Source: Verrucomicrobiota bacterium (GTDB taxonomy: Bacteria; Verrucomicrobiota; Verrucomicrobiia; Chthoniobacterales; UBA10450). From it: DNA of 33,443 nucleotides. The notes beneath the pieces were generated by a model. The model saw only the letters and a list, made by a program, of their open reading frames with translations. It searched no databases and was not told the DNA's origin. This document shows positions 15,815 through 22,686 of the stretch, one piece after another. The stretch is from the NCBI GenBank assembly GCA_003219435.1, contig QHOW01000023.1, positions 1 through 33,443 on the forward strand, in the 5' to 3' direction. The first letter of the stretch is position 1. Each line of letters starts with the position of its first letter. Position numbers and translations under genes: made by a program.

Positions 15815-16329
15815 CCGCCCGATCCCGGCCCTTGTTCCCAACCGCCCAATTCGCGCAGGATAAATTCCTGCAGAAAGCCATAGAAGTTTACCTGAAATAA
15901 GCTCAAGTCTCGGCGCGATCCGATCGGTGAACGAAACTGATCGCTCAACTCGCCATCGGTGAAGTGATATTTTGCGGCAATGACCAGCCGCGCCTGATTA
16001 AGTGCACTCAACCAGGCGTCCGCATGTTTCGAGGGAATGCGCAACGTCCGATTGGCGAATTTGTTTTCGTTACCATTTAGCTGTTCCAGGTCCGCTGCCA
16101 CTGTTTGCGTTGCTGTCTGAAAGAGCCGCCGCAACTCAGGTTCGACATAAAGTTTCCATTCCGCGCAAATCTCCGTTTCCTTCCCGTTCGTTGGCGGGCT
16201 AAAGATGCGTTCTTCGGCGGCTGGCACACCCTCTGGATTTGCGCTTGCTGGGATTTGCCGGAGAAGTTCGGCGAGAAATGGATCCAGCTCGGAGATCTCG
16301 ATCTCGTCGTTGCGTCGGCAAATTTCCAT
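15811..16329 (-). CDS. DUF2017 family protein (clpS-linked)
   Basis: Starting from ATG at 16329 the product has 172 residues. It contains an acidic start (ISELDPFLAELLRQIP), a central helical region, FANRTLRIPSKHADAWLSALNQARLVIAAKYH, and a C-terminal SLFQVNFYGFLQEFILREL. This is the pattern of DUF2017, a family found directly after clpS in many bacteria; function is unknown, perhaps connected with Clp proteolysis. The ATG follows the clpS stop after one base (TGATATG), so the two are translationally coupled. The longer open frame upstream is a shadow of clpS. Confidence 0.85.
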   Translation of the reverse strand: MEICRRNDEIEISELDPFLAELLRQIPASANPEGVPAAEERIFSPPTNGKETEICAEWKLYVEPELRRLFQTATQTVAADLEQLNGNENKFANRTLRIPSKHADAWLSALNQARLVIAAKYHFTDGELSDQFRSPIGSRRDLSLFQVNFYGFLQEFILRELGGWEQGPGSGG

Positions 16330-16330
16330 A

Positions 16331-16672
16331 TCAACCAGCCTTTTCGAGCGTGGCGAGCAGGAGATAGCCGTGCAACTGCTGCACATAAAGTTCGCCGCGC
16401 TCGCGCATGCCGCTCCACAAGATCGAGCGCCCTTTATGATGCACCTCGAGCATGTGTCTTTCCGCTTTTTCACGCGGATAGCCGAAGACGCGCTGGAAAA
16501 CCATCGTCACATAGCTCATCAGATTCACGGGATCGTTGTGCACGACGACTTGCCATGGAAGGTCAAGTTCTTCTTCGGCACGAGCCTCTTTCTCGATGGT
16601 GGGCTTATCAATTGTCGAAGGTCCCGCATTTTTCCAAACATGGAACGTGGTGATCGCTGCGCGTTTATTCAT
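16331..16672 (-). CDS. clpS: ATP-dependent Clp protease adaptor ClpS
   Basis: ClpS delivers N-degron substrates to ClpAP/ClpCP. The 113-residue product has the family core from about residue 40: WQVVVHNDPVNLMSYVTMVF (NDxVNxM is the substrate-pocket motif), FGYPREKAERHMLEVHHKG with the C-terminal HHKG signature, and a final ELYVQQLHGYLLLATLE. The first 35 residues are a variable linker. Start ATG at 16672 has AGGAGGT four bases upstream, the strongest ribosome site in this region. It is followed by the DUF2017 gene and preceded by ybeY in the same direction. Confidence 0.95.
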   Translation of the reverse strand: MNKRAAITTFHVWKNAGPSTIDKPTIEKEARAEEELDLPWQVVVHNDPVNLMSYVTMVFQRVFGYPREKAERHMLEVHHKGRSILWSGMRERGELYVQQLHGYLLLATLEKAG

Positions 16673-16772
16673 CGCCACCTCCTCGCCAAAGTGGCTCCGC
16701 ACTCATATTCAAAAAGGCTAACATACGTCACCTTCAGTTCAAACGTGTGGATGCGATTGAGATCGAGCGTCT

Positions 16773-17300
16773 CTACCTCTTTGCATTCGCGGCTGTGAGA
16801 ATTCGCTTTTGCATCCTCTCCATCTCACGGGCGTCAACGCGGTTGCGATCGTCGAAACCGTGCAAATGCAAAAGGCCATGGACGATGTACAATCGAAGTT
16901 CGCGTGCGAGCGAATTTCCGAAGACACGAGCGTGACGTCGCGCTGTTTCAACGCTGATAAAGATTTCGCCATGTTGAAACGTCAGCACGTCCGTAGGTCC
17001 CGTTTGATTGAGGAATTGCCGATGCAACGACGCCATTCGACGATCCGAGACAAGCCAAACGAAAATCTTGCTCAGCCTGGTTAGGTCCGTCGGTTCCCGC
17101 TTGCGCAGTCGCAGACACGCACGCAGCGCTTTCGCCGCGAACTTTTCGAGATCGCCAACGTTAATAGGAACAGTTCGTTGCAGATTGCGAACGGTGATCT
17201 GCGGAAGTGCTGCAGGGTTTGGATCGCTCCTCATCGAATTCGCCAACTGTAGGGGAGGCTGACAGCTTCCCCTACAGAACATTCCGTTGTTCGCGCTCAT
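16773..17300 (-). CDS. ybeY: Endoribonuclease YbeY (16S rRNA maturation)
   Basis: YbeY is a zinc-dependent RNase in 16S rRNA 3' end processing and ribosome quality control. The diagnostic motif is present as VHGLLHLHGFDD; the canonical form is HGxLHLxGYDH, so the third metal His is replaced by Asp (a form I believe is common in this phylum). Also present are TDVLTFQHGEIFIS (usual TDVLSFP..LGDIxI) and a terminal EMERMQKRIL. From ATG at 17300, which overlaps the panE stop (ATGA), the product has 175 residues. The first 22 residues are non-conserved and include a translated 31-base palindrome; an alternative ATG is at 17234. The overlap supports coupling with panE; no clear Shine-Dalgarno precedes 17234. 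Confidence 0.9.
   Translation of the reverse strand: MSANNGMFCRGSCQPPLQLANSMRSDPNPAALPQITVRNLQRTVPINVGDLEKFAAKALRACLRLRKREPTDLTRLSKIFVWLVSDRRMASLHRQFLNQTGPTDVLTFQHGEIFISVETARRHARVFGNSLARELRLYIVHGLLHLHGFDDRNRVDAREMERMQKRILTAANAKR
17247..17277. repeat. 31-base near-perfect palindrome in the ybeY 5' region
   Basis: CTGTAGGGGAGGCTGACAG continues into CTTCCCCTACAG: 15 pairs (one G-T) around a single central base. It lies between the coupled ybeY start (17300) and the internal ATG (17234). It would form a very stable hairpin in the mRNA, able to affect ybeY translation, or it may be a translated mobile palindrome. Confidence 0.88.
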
Positions 17301-18241
17301 CGGGAGGTTTCCTTCTCTGGCTGCGCCCGCTTTGCATCAAGAGCTTTAAGGAGCGCATAGACCATCTCAAGTTTCGGCGTGTTTGCGCCGGCAGCAGCAG
17401 CGCGGCGCAGCGGCTCGCCCCAAATCGCTTCCACCTCGAGTGGCTTGCCCGCCCTCCAGTCAAGCAATGTGGCAGGTTTGTACGCGCTCATGTTTCCTGT
17501 GCGTTTGATTTGCTCAAGAGCCGCGGCGCTCTCCAGCGCATGACCGCATTTGTTTGCCGCATCAATCACCTCATTCATCAGGCCCAGGGTCACGCGATGT
17601 AAAGCTTCATCGGCAAGAATGGCGGCCGTATCGAGTCCGCCGGCGAGGATTGACAATCCGTTAAAGGGAATATTCCAGACAAGCTTGCGCCAGCGCTCGA
17701 GCGCAAGGTCCTCGGCGATGCCGCACTTGATTCCGCAGGCGGAAAACTGCGAAGCGATCGCATGTATGCGTTCACCTGGTTTGCGACCGTACTCGCCGAT
17801 CACGATATGCCCGTAATCGTAACACTCGATTTCGGTGCGCGAAATGCGACTCAAACAAATGAAGCAAAGACCACCCAGCACGCGTTCCGCTCCAAAATGC
17901 GCGGCGAGAAATTCTTCATTGCCCAGGCCGTTCTGCAAGGTGAGGAGCATCGTCCGCTCATGCAGAAGCGGGGGGATAAGATCGACGAGATCGGCATTGG
18001 AAATCGCCTTGACGGCGATCAGAATCAAATCGCACGGGCCGATTTCCTTCGTTGAGTTGTAACAGTTTACTTTTGCGACTCGGAAATTCTCACCTCTGCC
18101 GCGGACGTATAAACCCTTCTCTCGCACCTGGGTCAAATCGCCGCGCATCAAGAAATGCACGTCACTCCCGCCGTAGCCGAGTCTTGCTCCATAGTAGCCA
18201 CCGATTGCTCCCGAACCGACTACCGCGATGCGCAAGCCCAT
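17297..18241 (-). CDS. panE: 2-dehydropantoate 2-reductase (ketopantoate reductase)
   Basis: This NADPH-dependent enzyme makes D-pantoate for coenzyme A. The 314-residue product starts with the Rossmann motif IAVVGSGAIGGYYGARL. It then has LILIAVKAISN, LLTLQNGLGNEE, and the ApbA C-terminal domain with LERWRKLVWNIPFNGLS (catalytic Lys) and KPATLLDWRAGKPLEVEAIWG. The length is normal. It lies downstream of ndh across a repeat-filled gap of 133 bases and overlaps ybeY by four bases. No clear ribosome site precedes the ATG. Some family members act on other 2-keto acids, but nothing in the context argues for that. Confidence 0.92.
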   Translation of the reverse strand: MGLRIAVVGSGAIGGYYGARLGYGGSDVHFLMRGDLTQVREKGLYVRGRGENFRVAKVNCYNSTKEIGPCDLILIAVKAISNADLVDLIPPLLHERTMLLTLQNGLGNEEFLAAHFGAERVLGGLCFICLSRISRTEIECYDYGHIVIGEYGRKPGERIHAIASQFSACGIKCGIAEDLALERWRKLVWNIPFNGLSILAGGLDTAAILADEALHRVTLGLMNEVIDAANKCGHALESAAALEQIKRTGNMSAYKPATLLDWRAGKPLEVEAIWGEPLRRAAAAGANTPKLEMVYALLKALDAKRAQPEKETSR

Positions 18242-18260
18242 TTAACGAGTTAACGATTTT

Positions 18261-18344
18261 TGTCATTCCGAGCGGAGCAAAGCGCGGTCGAGGAATCTCT
18301 CAACATCAACAGTAAGAGGTGTCTCGACTCCGCTCGACATGACA
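18261..18344. repeat. MITE-like inverted repeat TGTCATTCCGAGCGGAG between ndh and panE
   Basis: The left arm (18261-18300) begins TGTCATTCCGAGCGGAG. The right arm (18315-18344) ends CTCCGCTCGACATGACA, an imperfect reverse complement, with CGAGGAATCTCT and AGAGGTGTCTCG as inner arms. Repeats of this sequence type occur in many bacterial genomes. It fills most of the gap upstream of panE. Confidence 0.8.
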
Positions 18345-18374
18345 GGAACGAAATCACTAAACCATTAACCGTTT

Positions 18375-19655
18375 TCACGCCGGCGGTCTCTGTTCTGCCT
18401 GAAAATTCCGCGTGATCAAGCGCGCGCCTTTGTTGAACGTAAAATATGCCCACGCCCATTGGAAAAGCACTGCGAGGCGGTTGCGAAAGCCGACCAGAAA
18501 AATAATGTGCACAAAAAGCCAGACGAGCCACGCCGGAAGCCCGCTCAAATGCACGATATTTAAATCCGCGACGGCTTTGTTCCGTCCAATCGTTGCCATG
18601 CTTCCTTTGTCCCAATAGCGGAAACGCTGTGGTTTGCGTCCCTCGATCATTGCTAAAATGTTGCGCGCCGCGTGACGCCCCTGCTGCATGGCGACTGGTG
18701 AAACTCCCGGTAAAGGCTGCCCAGTCTGATGTGAAAAATTTGCGAGGTCGCCAATCACCTGGACCTCGGGGTGTGCGGGAATTGTAAGATCGTCGTTCAC
18801 GATGACCCGGCCGACTCGATCGACCGGCGCGCCGAGTGTTTTTCCAACGAATGAAGCGTTGTTACCCGCAGCCCAGATTTTAACGCGGCATGGAACAAAT
18901 TCGTCGCCTACCTGCACTCCGGCCTCAGTGAGGGCAGTCGCGCGCGCGCCTGTGCGCACTTCCACGCCAAGATCGACCAGTTGTTTCAATGCGCTCGCTG
19001 ATAAATCTTCTGGAAAGGCAGCCAGCAAGCGCCGCTCGCCCTCGATGAGAATCACGCGTGTCTGAGATGGATCGATATGGCGAAAATCTCTGGCCAACGT
19101 GTAGCGCGCGATCTCTGCAATTGCGCCTGCCATTTCCACGCCGGTCGGTCCGCCGCCAATGATCACGAAAGTCATCGCCGCCTTCCGCGCTGCTTCGTCG
19201 GTGATTTTCTCCGCGTATTCGTATGCCATGAGAAGGCGACGCCGCAGCTCGATCGCGTCCTCGAGACTTTTCAGTCCGGGCGCCAATTTTTCCCATTCGT
19301 TATGCCCGAAATAGGAGTGCCGCGCGCCGGTGGCCAGGATCAGGAAGTCATAATCGATTTCCATCTCGATCGTCTTAATTTTTTTGGCATCGACATCAAC
19401 CGATTCCACCTCGGCAAGGATTACCTCCACATTCTTGTATTTGCTCAACACAGCCCGCACTGGCGCAGCAATGTCGGCCGGTGACAGCGCGGCTGTCGCA
19501 ACCTGATAGAGCAGCGGCTGAAAGAGATGGTAATTCGTACGGTCGATCACGGTGACGCGTATATCTTCGCAAGCCAGCTTCTTCGCTGCCTCCAGTCCAC
19601 CAAATCCCGCTCCAACTATCACCACGTGCGGCTTTTCCGTTGGCGTGTTCTCCAT
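18375..19655 (-). CDS. Type II NADH:quinone oxidoreductase (NDH-2)
   Basis: NDH-2 passes electrons from NADH to quinone (here presumably menaquinone, given mqnE/mqnA) without pumping protons. The 426-residue product has the FAD motif VVIVGAGFGGLEAAKKL at residues 10-26, YHLFQPLLYQVATAALSP (quinone/FAD region), DFLILATGARHSYFG, the second Rossmann motif FVIIGGGPTGVEMAG, VQVIGDLA, and QQGRHAARNI. The C-terminus (LPAWLVWLFVHIIFLVGFRNR and beyond) is amphipathic/hydrophobic and anchors it to the membrane. Start ATG at 19655 is chosen because the FAD motif follows at once; the open frame upstream is non-conserved and crosses a palindromic repeat. It is divergent from rpmI. Confidence 0.94.
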   Translation of the reverse strand: MENTPTEKPHVVIVGAGFGGLEAAKKLACEDIRVTVIDRTNYHLFQPLLYQVATAALSPADIAAPVRAVLSKYKNVEVILAEVESVDVDAKKIKTIEMEIDYDFLILATGARHSYFGHNEWEKLAPGLKSLEDAIELRRRLLMAYEYAEKITDEAARKAAMTFVIIGGGPTGVEMAGAIAEIARYTLARDFRHIDPSQTRVILIEGERRLLAAFPEDLSASALKQLVDLGVEVRTGARATALTEAGVQVGDEFVPCRVKIWAAGNNASFVGKTLGAPVDRVGRVIVNDDLTIPAHPEVQVIGDLANFSHQTGQPLPGVSPVAMQQGRHAARNILAMIEGRKPQRFRYWDKGSMATIGRNKAVADLNIVHLSGLPAWLVWLFVHIIFLVGFRNRLAVLFQWAWAYFTFNKGARLITRNFQAEQRPPA

Positions 19656-19664
19656 GGGCAACAA

Positions 19665-19721
19665 TTGTAGGGCGTTTCTGCGAAACGCCAATCTTCTGGC
19701 GCCTAACACAGGCGCCCACAA
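19665..19721. repeat. Two-hairpin REP-like element between ndh and rpmI
   Basis: Outer arms TTGTAGGGCG and CGCCCACAA enclose hairpin GGCGTTTC-TGC-GAAACGCC (19671-19689) and hairpin GGCGCC-TAACACA-GGCGCC (19698-19716). This is the same two-stem architecture as the recG REPs with a different sequence. It lies in the divergent promoter region, ten bases from the ndh start. Confidence 0.85.
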
Positions 19722-19766
19722 ATCGATCCTTGTCAGCACTGCAATTTCCTCTATCTTTCGCCGCTC

Positions 19767-19976
19767 ATGCCGAAATCGATCGCTCGCAGCAAGACACGCA
19801 AAGCAGTGGCAAAACGCTTCAAGATCACCGCACGCGGGAAGGTCCTGAGAGCGCACTCTTCGCGCCGGCATTTGCTTTCATCCAAGAATGCAAAACGCAG
19901 ACGCCACCTCGGTAAGGCGGCCCGAGTCCACGATACGGATGTTGCCCGTATCAAGGCAAATCTGCCATTTGGCTAG
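19767..19976 (+). CDS. rpmI: Large ribosomal subunit protein bL35
   Basis: The 69-residue basic product matches bL35: MPKSIARSKTRKAVAKRFKITARGKVLRAHSSRRHLLSSKN is abbreviated here by its motifs AVAKRFKITARGKV and RRHLLSSKNAKRRRHL, followed by KAARVHDTDVARIKANLP. bL35 binds 23S rRNA in the large subunit. In most bacteria rpmI sits between infC and rplT; neither is present here. The upstream neighbour (ndh) is divergent, and the SRP RNA gene lies downstream. No good Shine-Dalgarno precedes the ATG. Confidence 0.93.
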   Translation: MPKSIARSKTRKAVAKRFKITARGKVLRAHSSRRHLLSSKNAKRRRHLGKAARVHDTDVARIKANLPFG

Positions 19977-20044
19977 CAGGCGGCTTTGGCGCGCCCCCGC
20001 CAAGTTGCAAATTACGGTGTGATCTCTCAGAGAGAGAATACCGC

Positions 20045-20239
20045 TTAGTACCCGGCAGGCGCGATTGCTTCGCGGCGCATCGTCGTGGTAGTAGTCGTTA
20101 CGGTCGTCATTTGGCGCATGGCTTCCAGCGAGTTAGGCGCCGGCTCCGGACTATATAGATCGCGGCGATTAACGAGCGTAGTCCACGAGTTCGCCGCGGC
20201 GAAAAGAACCAAGAGCAAAACCAGCGCCAGCCATTTCAC
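20045..20239 (-). CDS. Possible small membrane or exported protein (64 aa)
   Basis: From GTG at 20239 the product begins MKWLALVLLLVLFAAANSW, a convincing signal/anchor sequence. A short polar tail follows containing MRQMTTVTTTTTTMRRE and ending APAGY. Composition and the positively charged start favour a real small protein, but there is no ribosome site and I do not recognise a family. The longer open frame upstream overlaps the SRP RNA on the opposite strand and is unlikely to be translated. Confidence 0.4.
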   Translation of the reverse strand: MKWLALVLLLVLFAAANSWTTLVNRRDLYSPEPAPNSLEAMRQMTTVTTTTTTMRREAIAPAGY

Positions 20240-20336
20240 AGCGTCGATGCAAACAGAAGCATCATGGCTTGTCAATGCCCGGGTCCTTTTTTGAAAAACG
20301 CGATTGCATGAAGGCGATGTTGCGGGAAAATTCCCT

Positions 20337-20434
20337 TTCCGCCAGGGGCTATGGATTGAGGACTTACGAACCCCGCCAGGGCAGGAATGCAGCAACGGTA
20401 GTCTGATCCTCCTTGCCGTAGTTCTCTGGCGGGC
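20337..20434 (+). ncRNA. ffs: Bacterial small signal recognition particle RNA (4.5S type)
   Basis: The 4.5S-type RNA pairs with Ffh to target membrane proteins co-translationally. The conserved domain IV is readable at about 20369-20400: GAACCCCGCCAGG, then GCA-GGAA-TGC (GGAA tetraloop closed by three pairs), then AGCAACGGTAG. The flanking CAGG and AGCA strands form the Ffh-binding internal loop. The outer ends pair: CCGCCAG (20339-20345) with CTGGCGG (20426-20432), giving a hairpin of about 98 nucleotides, the normal short-SRP size. A T-run follows directly. Exact ends are estimates from pairing. Confidence 0.93.
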
Positions 20435-20440
20435 TTTTTT
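20426..20440 (+). terminator. ffs: Rho-independent terminator of the SRP RNA
   Basis: The 3' strand of the outer SRP stem (CTGGCGGGC) is followed directly by TTTTTT at 20435-20440, so the RNA's closing stem doubles as the terminator hairpin. Confidence 0.75.
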
Positions 20441-20470
20441 GGTAGGGCGCGACCGCCGGGCGCGCTGCCG
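20440..20470. repeat. GGTAGGG-type REP copy downstream of the SRP RNA
   Basis: TGGTAGGGCGCGACCGCCGG, continuing GCGCGCTGCCG, nearly matches the left part of the element at 22546-22614. It begins at the last T of the SRP terminator and ends 12 bases before the next gene. Confidence 0.75.
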
Positions 20471-20481
20471 GCAGTTGGAAT

Positions 20482-20769
20482 ATGAAACTCCTCAAGGTAA
20501 AAACGGCGCGCTTTTCCCAAGTGGTAGAAGAATCTGGGAAACCGGAGGTTTACACGCTTTGGCAAAAACCGGCCGCCGATCGGCATTTACAATCGCAGAT
20601 TAAGAATAACCGCGTCATGACGATTCAAAAGAGCGACGGCGGGACAGATTTTGGAATGTCTGGTTTCAAAGAAAGGAAAGGCGCAACTTATCTCCTGTTT
20701 CCCAAATCGCTGAAACGCTTTGCGAACAAGCGAATCGTCGGAATCGACTGGGCGCTTCTTCGTGAGTAG
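20482..20769 (+). CDS. Small conserved-looking protein of unknown function (95 aa)
   Basis: The product is soluble and basic, with a compact mixed pattern: MKLLKVKTARFSQVVEESG at the start, a KNNRVMTIQKS strand, GMSGFKERKGATYLLFPKSL, and RIVGIDWALL at the end. It looks like a genuine small folded domain; I do not recognise a named family. There is no predicted signal or membrane segment. It follows the SRP RNA terminator and a REP copy, so any promoter must be very close or transcription must read through. It is convergent with the HIT gene. Confidence 0.65.
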   Translation: MKLLKVKTARFSQVVEESGKPEVYTLWQKPAADRHLQSQIKNNRVMTIQKSDGGTDFGMSGFKERKGATYLLFPKSLKRFANKRIVGIDWALLRE

Positions 20770-20803
20770 GGAATGTTCTGGTCCCTTCGCCACCTCGCCC
20801 ATG

Positions 20804-20873
20804 CTGTAGTCCTCAGCGGATTTGGTGCGGTACTCCCTCAGGGCCAATGCGCTGAGGACAGCGCACGCTACAG
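20804..20873. repeat. Inverted-repeat element between convergent genes
   Basis: CTGTAGTCCTCAGCG (20804-20818) pairs with CGCTGAGGAC (20850-20859) and with an outer CTACAG (20868-20873); the central loop is about 31 bases. It may act as a bidirectional transcript end for the flanking convergent genes, though no T-run is present. Confidence 0.75.
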
Positions 20874-20882
20874 GAGGTCGCT

Positions 20883-21218
20883 CTAGCCCGGTGGCCAGGC
20901 GAGTGCGCGTTTGCCAAGCAGATGCACATGCAAATGCGGCACGCTCTCACCTGCGTCGGGTCCGCTGTTGATTACGACGCGGTAACCACTGGAAAGGTCG
21001 AGTTTCTTAGCGAGATCGCGTGCCACGAGAAGTAATTTCCCGAGTAACGCGCGGTCGTTTTCGGTCGCATCCGCCAGACGCGGCACCACCCTTTTGGGGA
21101 CGATTAGCACATGCACCGGGGCTTGCGGATTCACGTCGTGAAAGGCGACCGCTTCGTTATCTTCCCAGATGATTTCCGCCGGAATGTGGCGCGCGATGAT
21201 TTTTTCAAAAATAGTCAT
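20883..21218 (-). CDS. HIT family hydrolase (HinT-like)
   Basis: The 111-residue product from ATG at 21218 is a histidine-triad nucleotide-binding protein of the HinT branch: MTIFEKIIARHIPAEIIWED, then AFHDVNPQAPVHVLIVPKR, YRVVINSGPDAGESV, and the HIT motif PHLHVHLLGKR. HinT proteins hydrolyse aminoacyl-adenylates and AMP-lysine-type phosphoramidates. An in-frame GTG eight codons upstream (21242) is a possible alternative start, but family members usually start close to the FEKI segment. It lies downstream of nrdR and an unknown gene on the same strand. Confidence 0.93.
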   Translation of the reverse strand: MTIFEKIIARHIPAEIIWEDNEAVAFHDVNPQAPVHVLIVPKRVVPRLADATENDRALLGKLLLVARDLAKKLDLSSGYRVVINSGPDAGESVPHLHVHLLGKRALAWPPG

Positions 21219-21311
21219 GGCATTTTTACGTACCTTCGCCACGCGTGCTCCGAAGGGGATTCGCGAGCAGGCGGGGCGGCAGGGACAAGTGAACTTCGGA
21301 ATGAGCCGGCA

Positions 21312-21872
21312 TTAGCGCAAGGAACAATTAAACAGCGTGACGCTCCCATTCGCCGTTAGTTTTTCGCGCACGAAACAGACGATTTCCTCACGCAGGGCGT
21401 CGCAGGCGCGCGTCCATGCTTTCACGCCGCGAAGTTGTTTCACGCAAGATTGCAGCGAGCAGAGTTGCAGGTCGTCCACGCCGGTCTCAATGAGCGTGTT
21501 GATCCGCTTTTCCAAGAGATCAAAAAACGCGAGCTCGTAACCCGTGCCCGCTTCGTAAGCAATGTCCAGCAACGAGATGGAAATGGGCGGCGGGGAAGGC
21601 GCAAAATGCGGCACGATTTCCTTATAACCGATCACTTTCAGGACGTAGCGCACGGTCTGCGAGAGCTGGCTGAAGGCGACTACGTTTTCGTCATTCCGCA
21701 GGTGCAGATAAAACGCAATGCTCTCGGTGACGTGATCGGTTAGCCACCAGCGCGGATAGCCGGCTTCATCAGCCGCCCGCGTGATCGCAGCGTGCAGCCA
21801 ATCGCGATTGAACTCGAACAGTTGCCCCGAGTCCGTGCGGAGATATGGAAATTCTTCCTTAAACGCGACCAT
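21312..21872 (-). CDS. Conserved-looking hypothetical protein downstream of nrdR
   Basis: From ATG at 21872 the product has 186 residues; an ATG at 21893 is equally possible, and both overlap the end of nrdR. It is mostly helical, with motifs FPYLRTDSGQLFEFNRDWLH, WWLTDHVTESIAFYL, a VRYVLKVIGY segment, ISLLDIAYEAGTGYELAFFD, and a C-terminal CDALREEIVCFVREKL. No membrane segment, known catalytic motif or nucleic-acid-binding motif is evident, and I cannot assign a family. The overlap with nrdR suggests co-translation and a possible link to ribonucleotide reductase control, which is inference from position only. Confidence 0.7.
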   Translation of the reverse strand: MVAFKEEFPYLRTDSGQLFEFNRDWLHAAITRAADEAGYPRWWLTDHVTESIAFYLHLRNDENVVAFSQLSQTVRYVLKVIGYKEIVPHFAPSPPPISISLLDIAYEAGTGYELAFFDLLEKRINTLIETGVDDLQLCSLQSCVKQLRGVKAWTRACDALREEIVCFVREKLTANGSVTLFNCSLR

Positions 21873-22425
21873 GGTTCTTGTTAATTGCGGCATCGCGCGA
21901 TCGAGCAGGAACGGTAGCCGACTCGCCCTGCGCTGTCTCAGGCGGAAACAATTCCCGCTGGAGCGCATTCGTCTTTACCCGGTGACCAAGCGTATGGATT
22001 GCGTCCACAAATTGATCGACATCCTGAAAGCGCTGGTACACGGAGGCGTAACGCAAATACGCCACTTCATCGATGCCGCGCAATTTGTCGAGCACTTTGG
22101 CTCCGATGGCCGAAGAAGGAACCTCGCGTCCGGTCGTTTCGAGTTCGTGGACAATTTCGTCCACCATGTCTTCCAGTGTGAGAAGGCTGGTCGAACGTTT
22201 TTCAAAAGCTTTGGCGATGCTGCCGGCCAGTTTGCGCCGATCGAACGGCTCATGTGTCCTGTCACGTTTCACCACGCGCAGATCGGAACGTTCGATCTCC
22301 TCATAGGTGGTAAAGCGATATTTGCATTTCAGACATTCGCGGCGACGGCGAATGCTCGAACTATCCCGCGACTGACGGGAATCGATGACTTTGTCATCAC
22401 GAGACCCGCACTTGGGGCAACGCAT
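21859..22425 (-). CDS. nrdR: Transcriptional repressor NrdR
   Basis: NrdR represses ribonucleotide reductase genes in response to ATP/dATP. The 188-residue product has the zinc ribbon Cys3-Cys6 (MRCPKCGS) and Cys31-Cys34 (RECLKCKYRFTTYE), then the ATP-cone domain from about residue 49: VVKRDRTHEPFDRRKL, EIVHELE, RGIDEVAYLRYASVYQRF. The C-terminal 35 residues beyond the family's normal end are low in conservation. The ATG is set by the zinc motif. NrdR boxes would be expected upstream of nrdA/nrdB, which are not in the window. Confidence 0.96.
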   Translation of the reverse strand: MRCPKCGSRDDKVIDSRQSRDSSSIRRRRECLKCKYRFTTYEEIERSDLRVVKRDRTHEPFDRRKLAGSIAKAFEKRSTSLLTLEDMVDEIVHELETTGREVPSSAIGAKVLDKLRGIDEVAYLRYASVYQRFQDVDQFVDAIHTLGHRVKTNALQRELFPPETAQGESATVPARSRDAAINKNHGRV

Positions 22426-22545
22426 AGTGTCAGAGCGCTAATTAGCACACCATAGGTTGTGGCGTCAATGCTTCTTTCGGTTCTTTCTTGCTCTTCTTCA
22501 TGATCGCGTTTTGAACCTCATATCGTAATCAAAATCCGAGACGAG

Positions 22546-22614
22546 TGGTAGGGTGCGACCGCCGGGCGCGCCGCGTCGGACAGACGGGCTCCCGCAACTT
22601 CGGGATCCCTACCA
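22546..22614. repeat. GGTAGGG-type REP element with inverted ends
   Basis: TGGTAGGG (22546-22553) and CCCTACCA (22607-22614) are perfect inverted ends of a 69-bp element. The left half reads TGGTAGGGTGCGACCGCCGG and matches the copy at 20440-20470 with very few differences. It lies between divergent nrdR and the transporter pseudogene. Confidence 0.8.
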
Positions 22615-22686
22615 TTTGTGAGATGGCTGCCAGCGCTTCAGCACGCCGCATTGACGTGGCATGTCGCCGACGGTACACGCTTCGGA

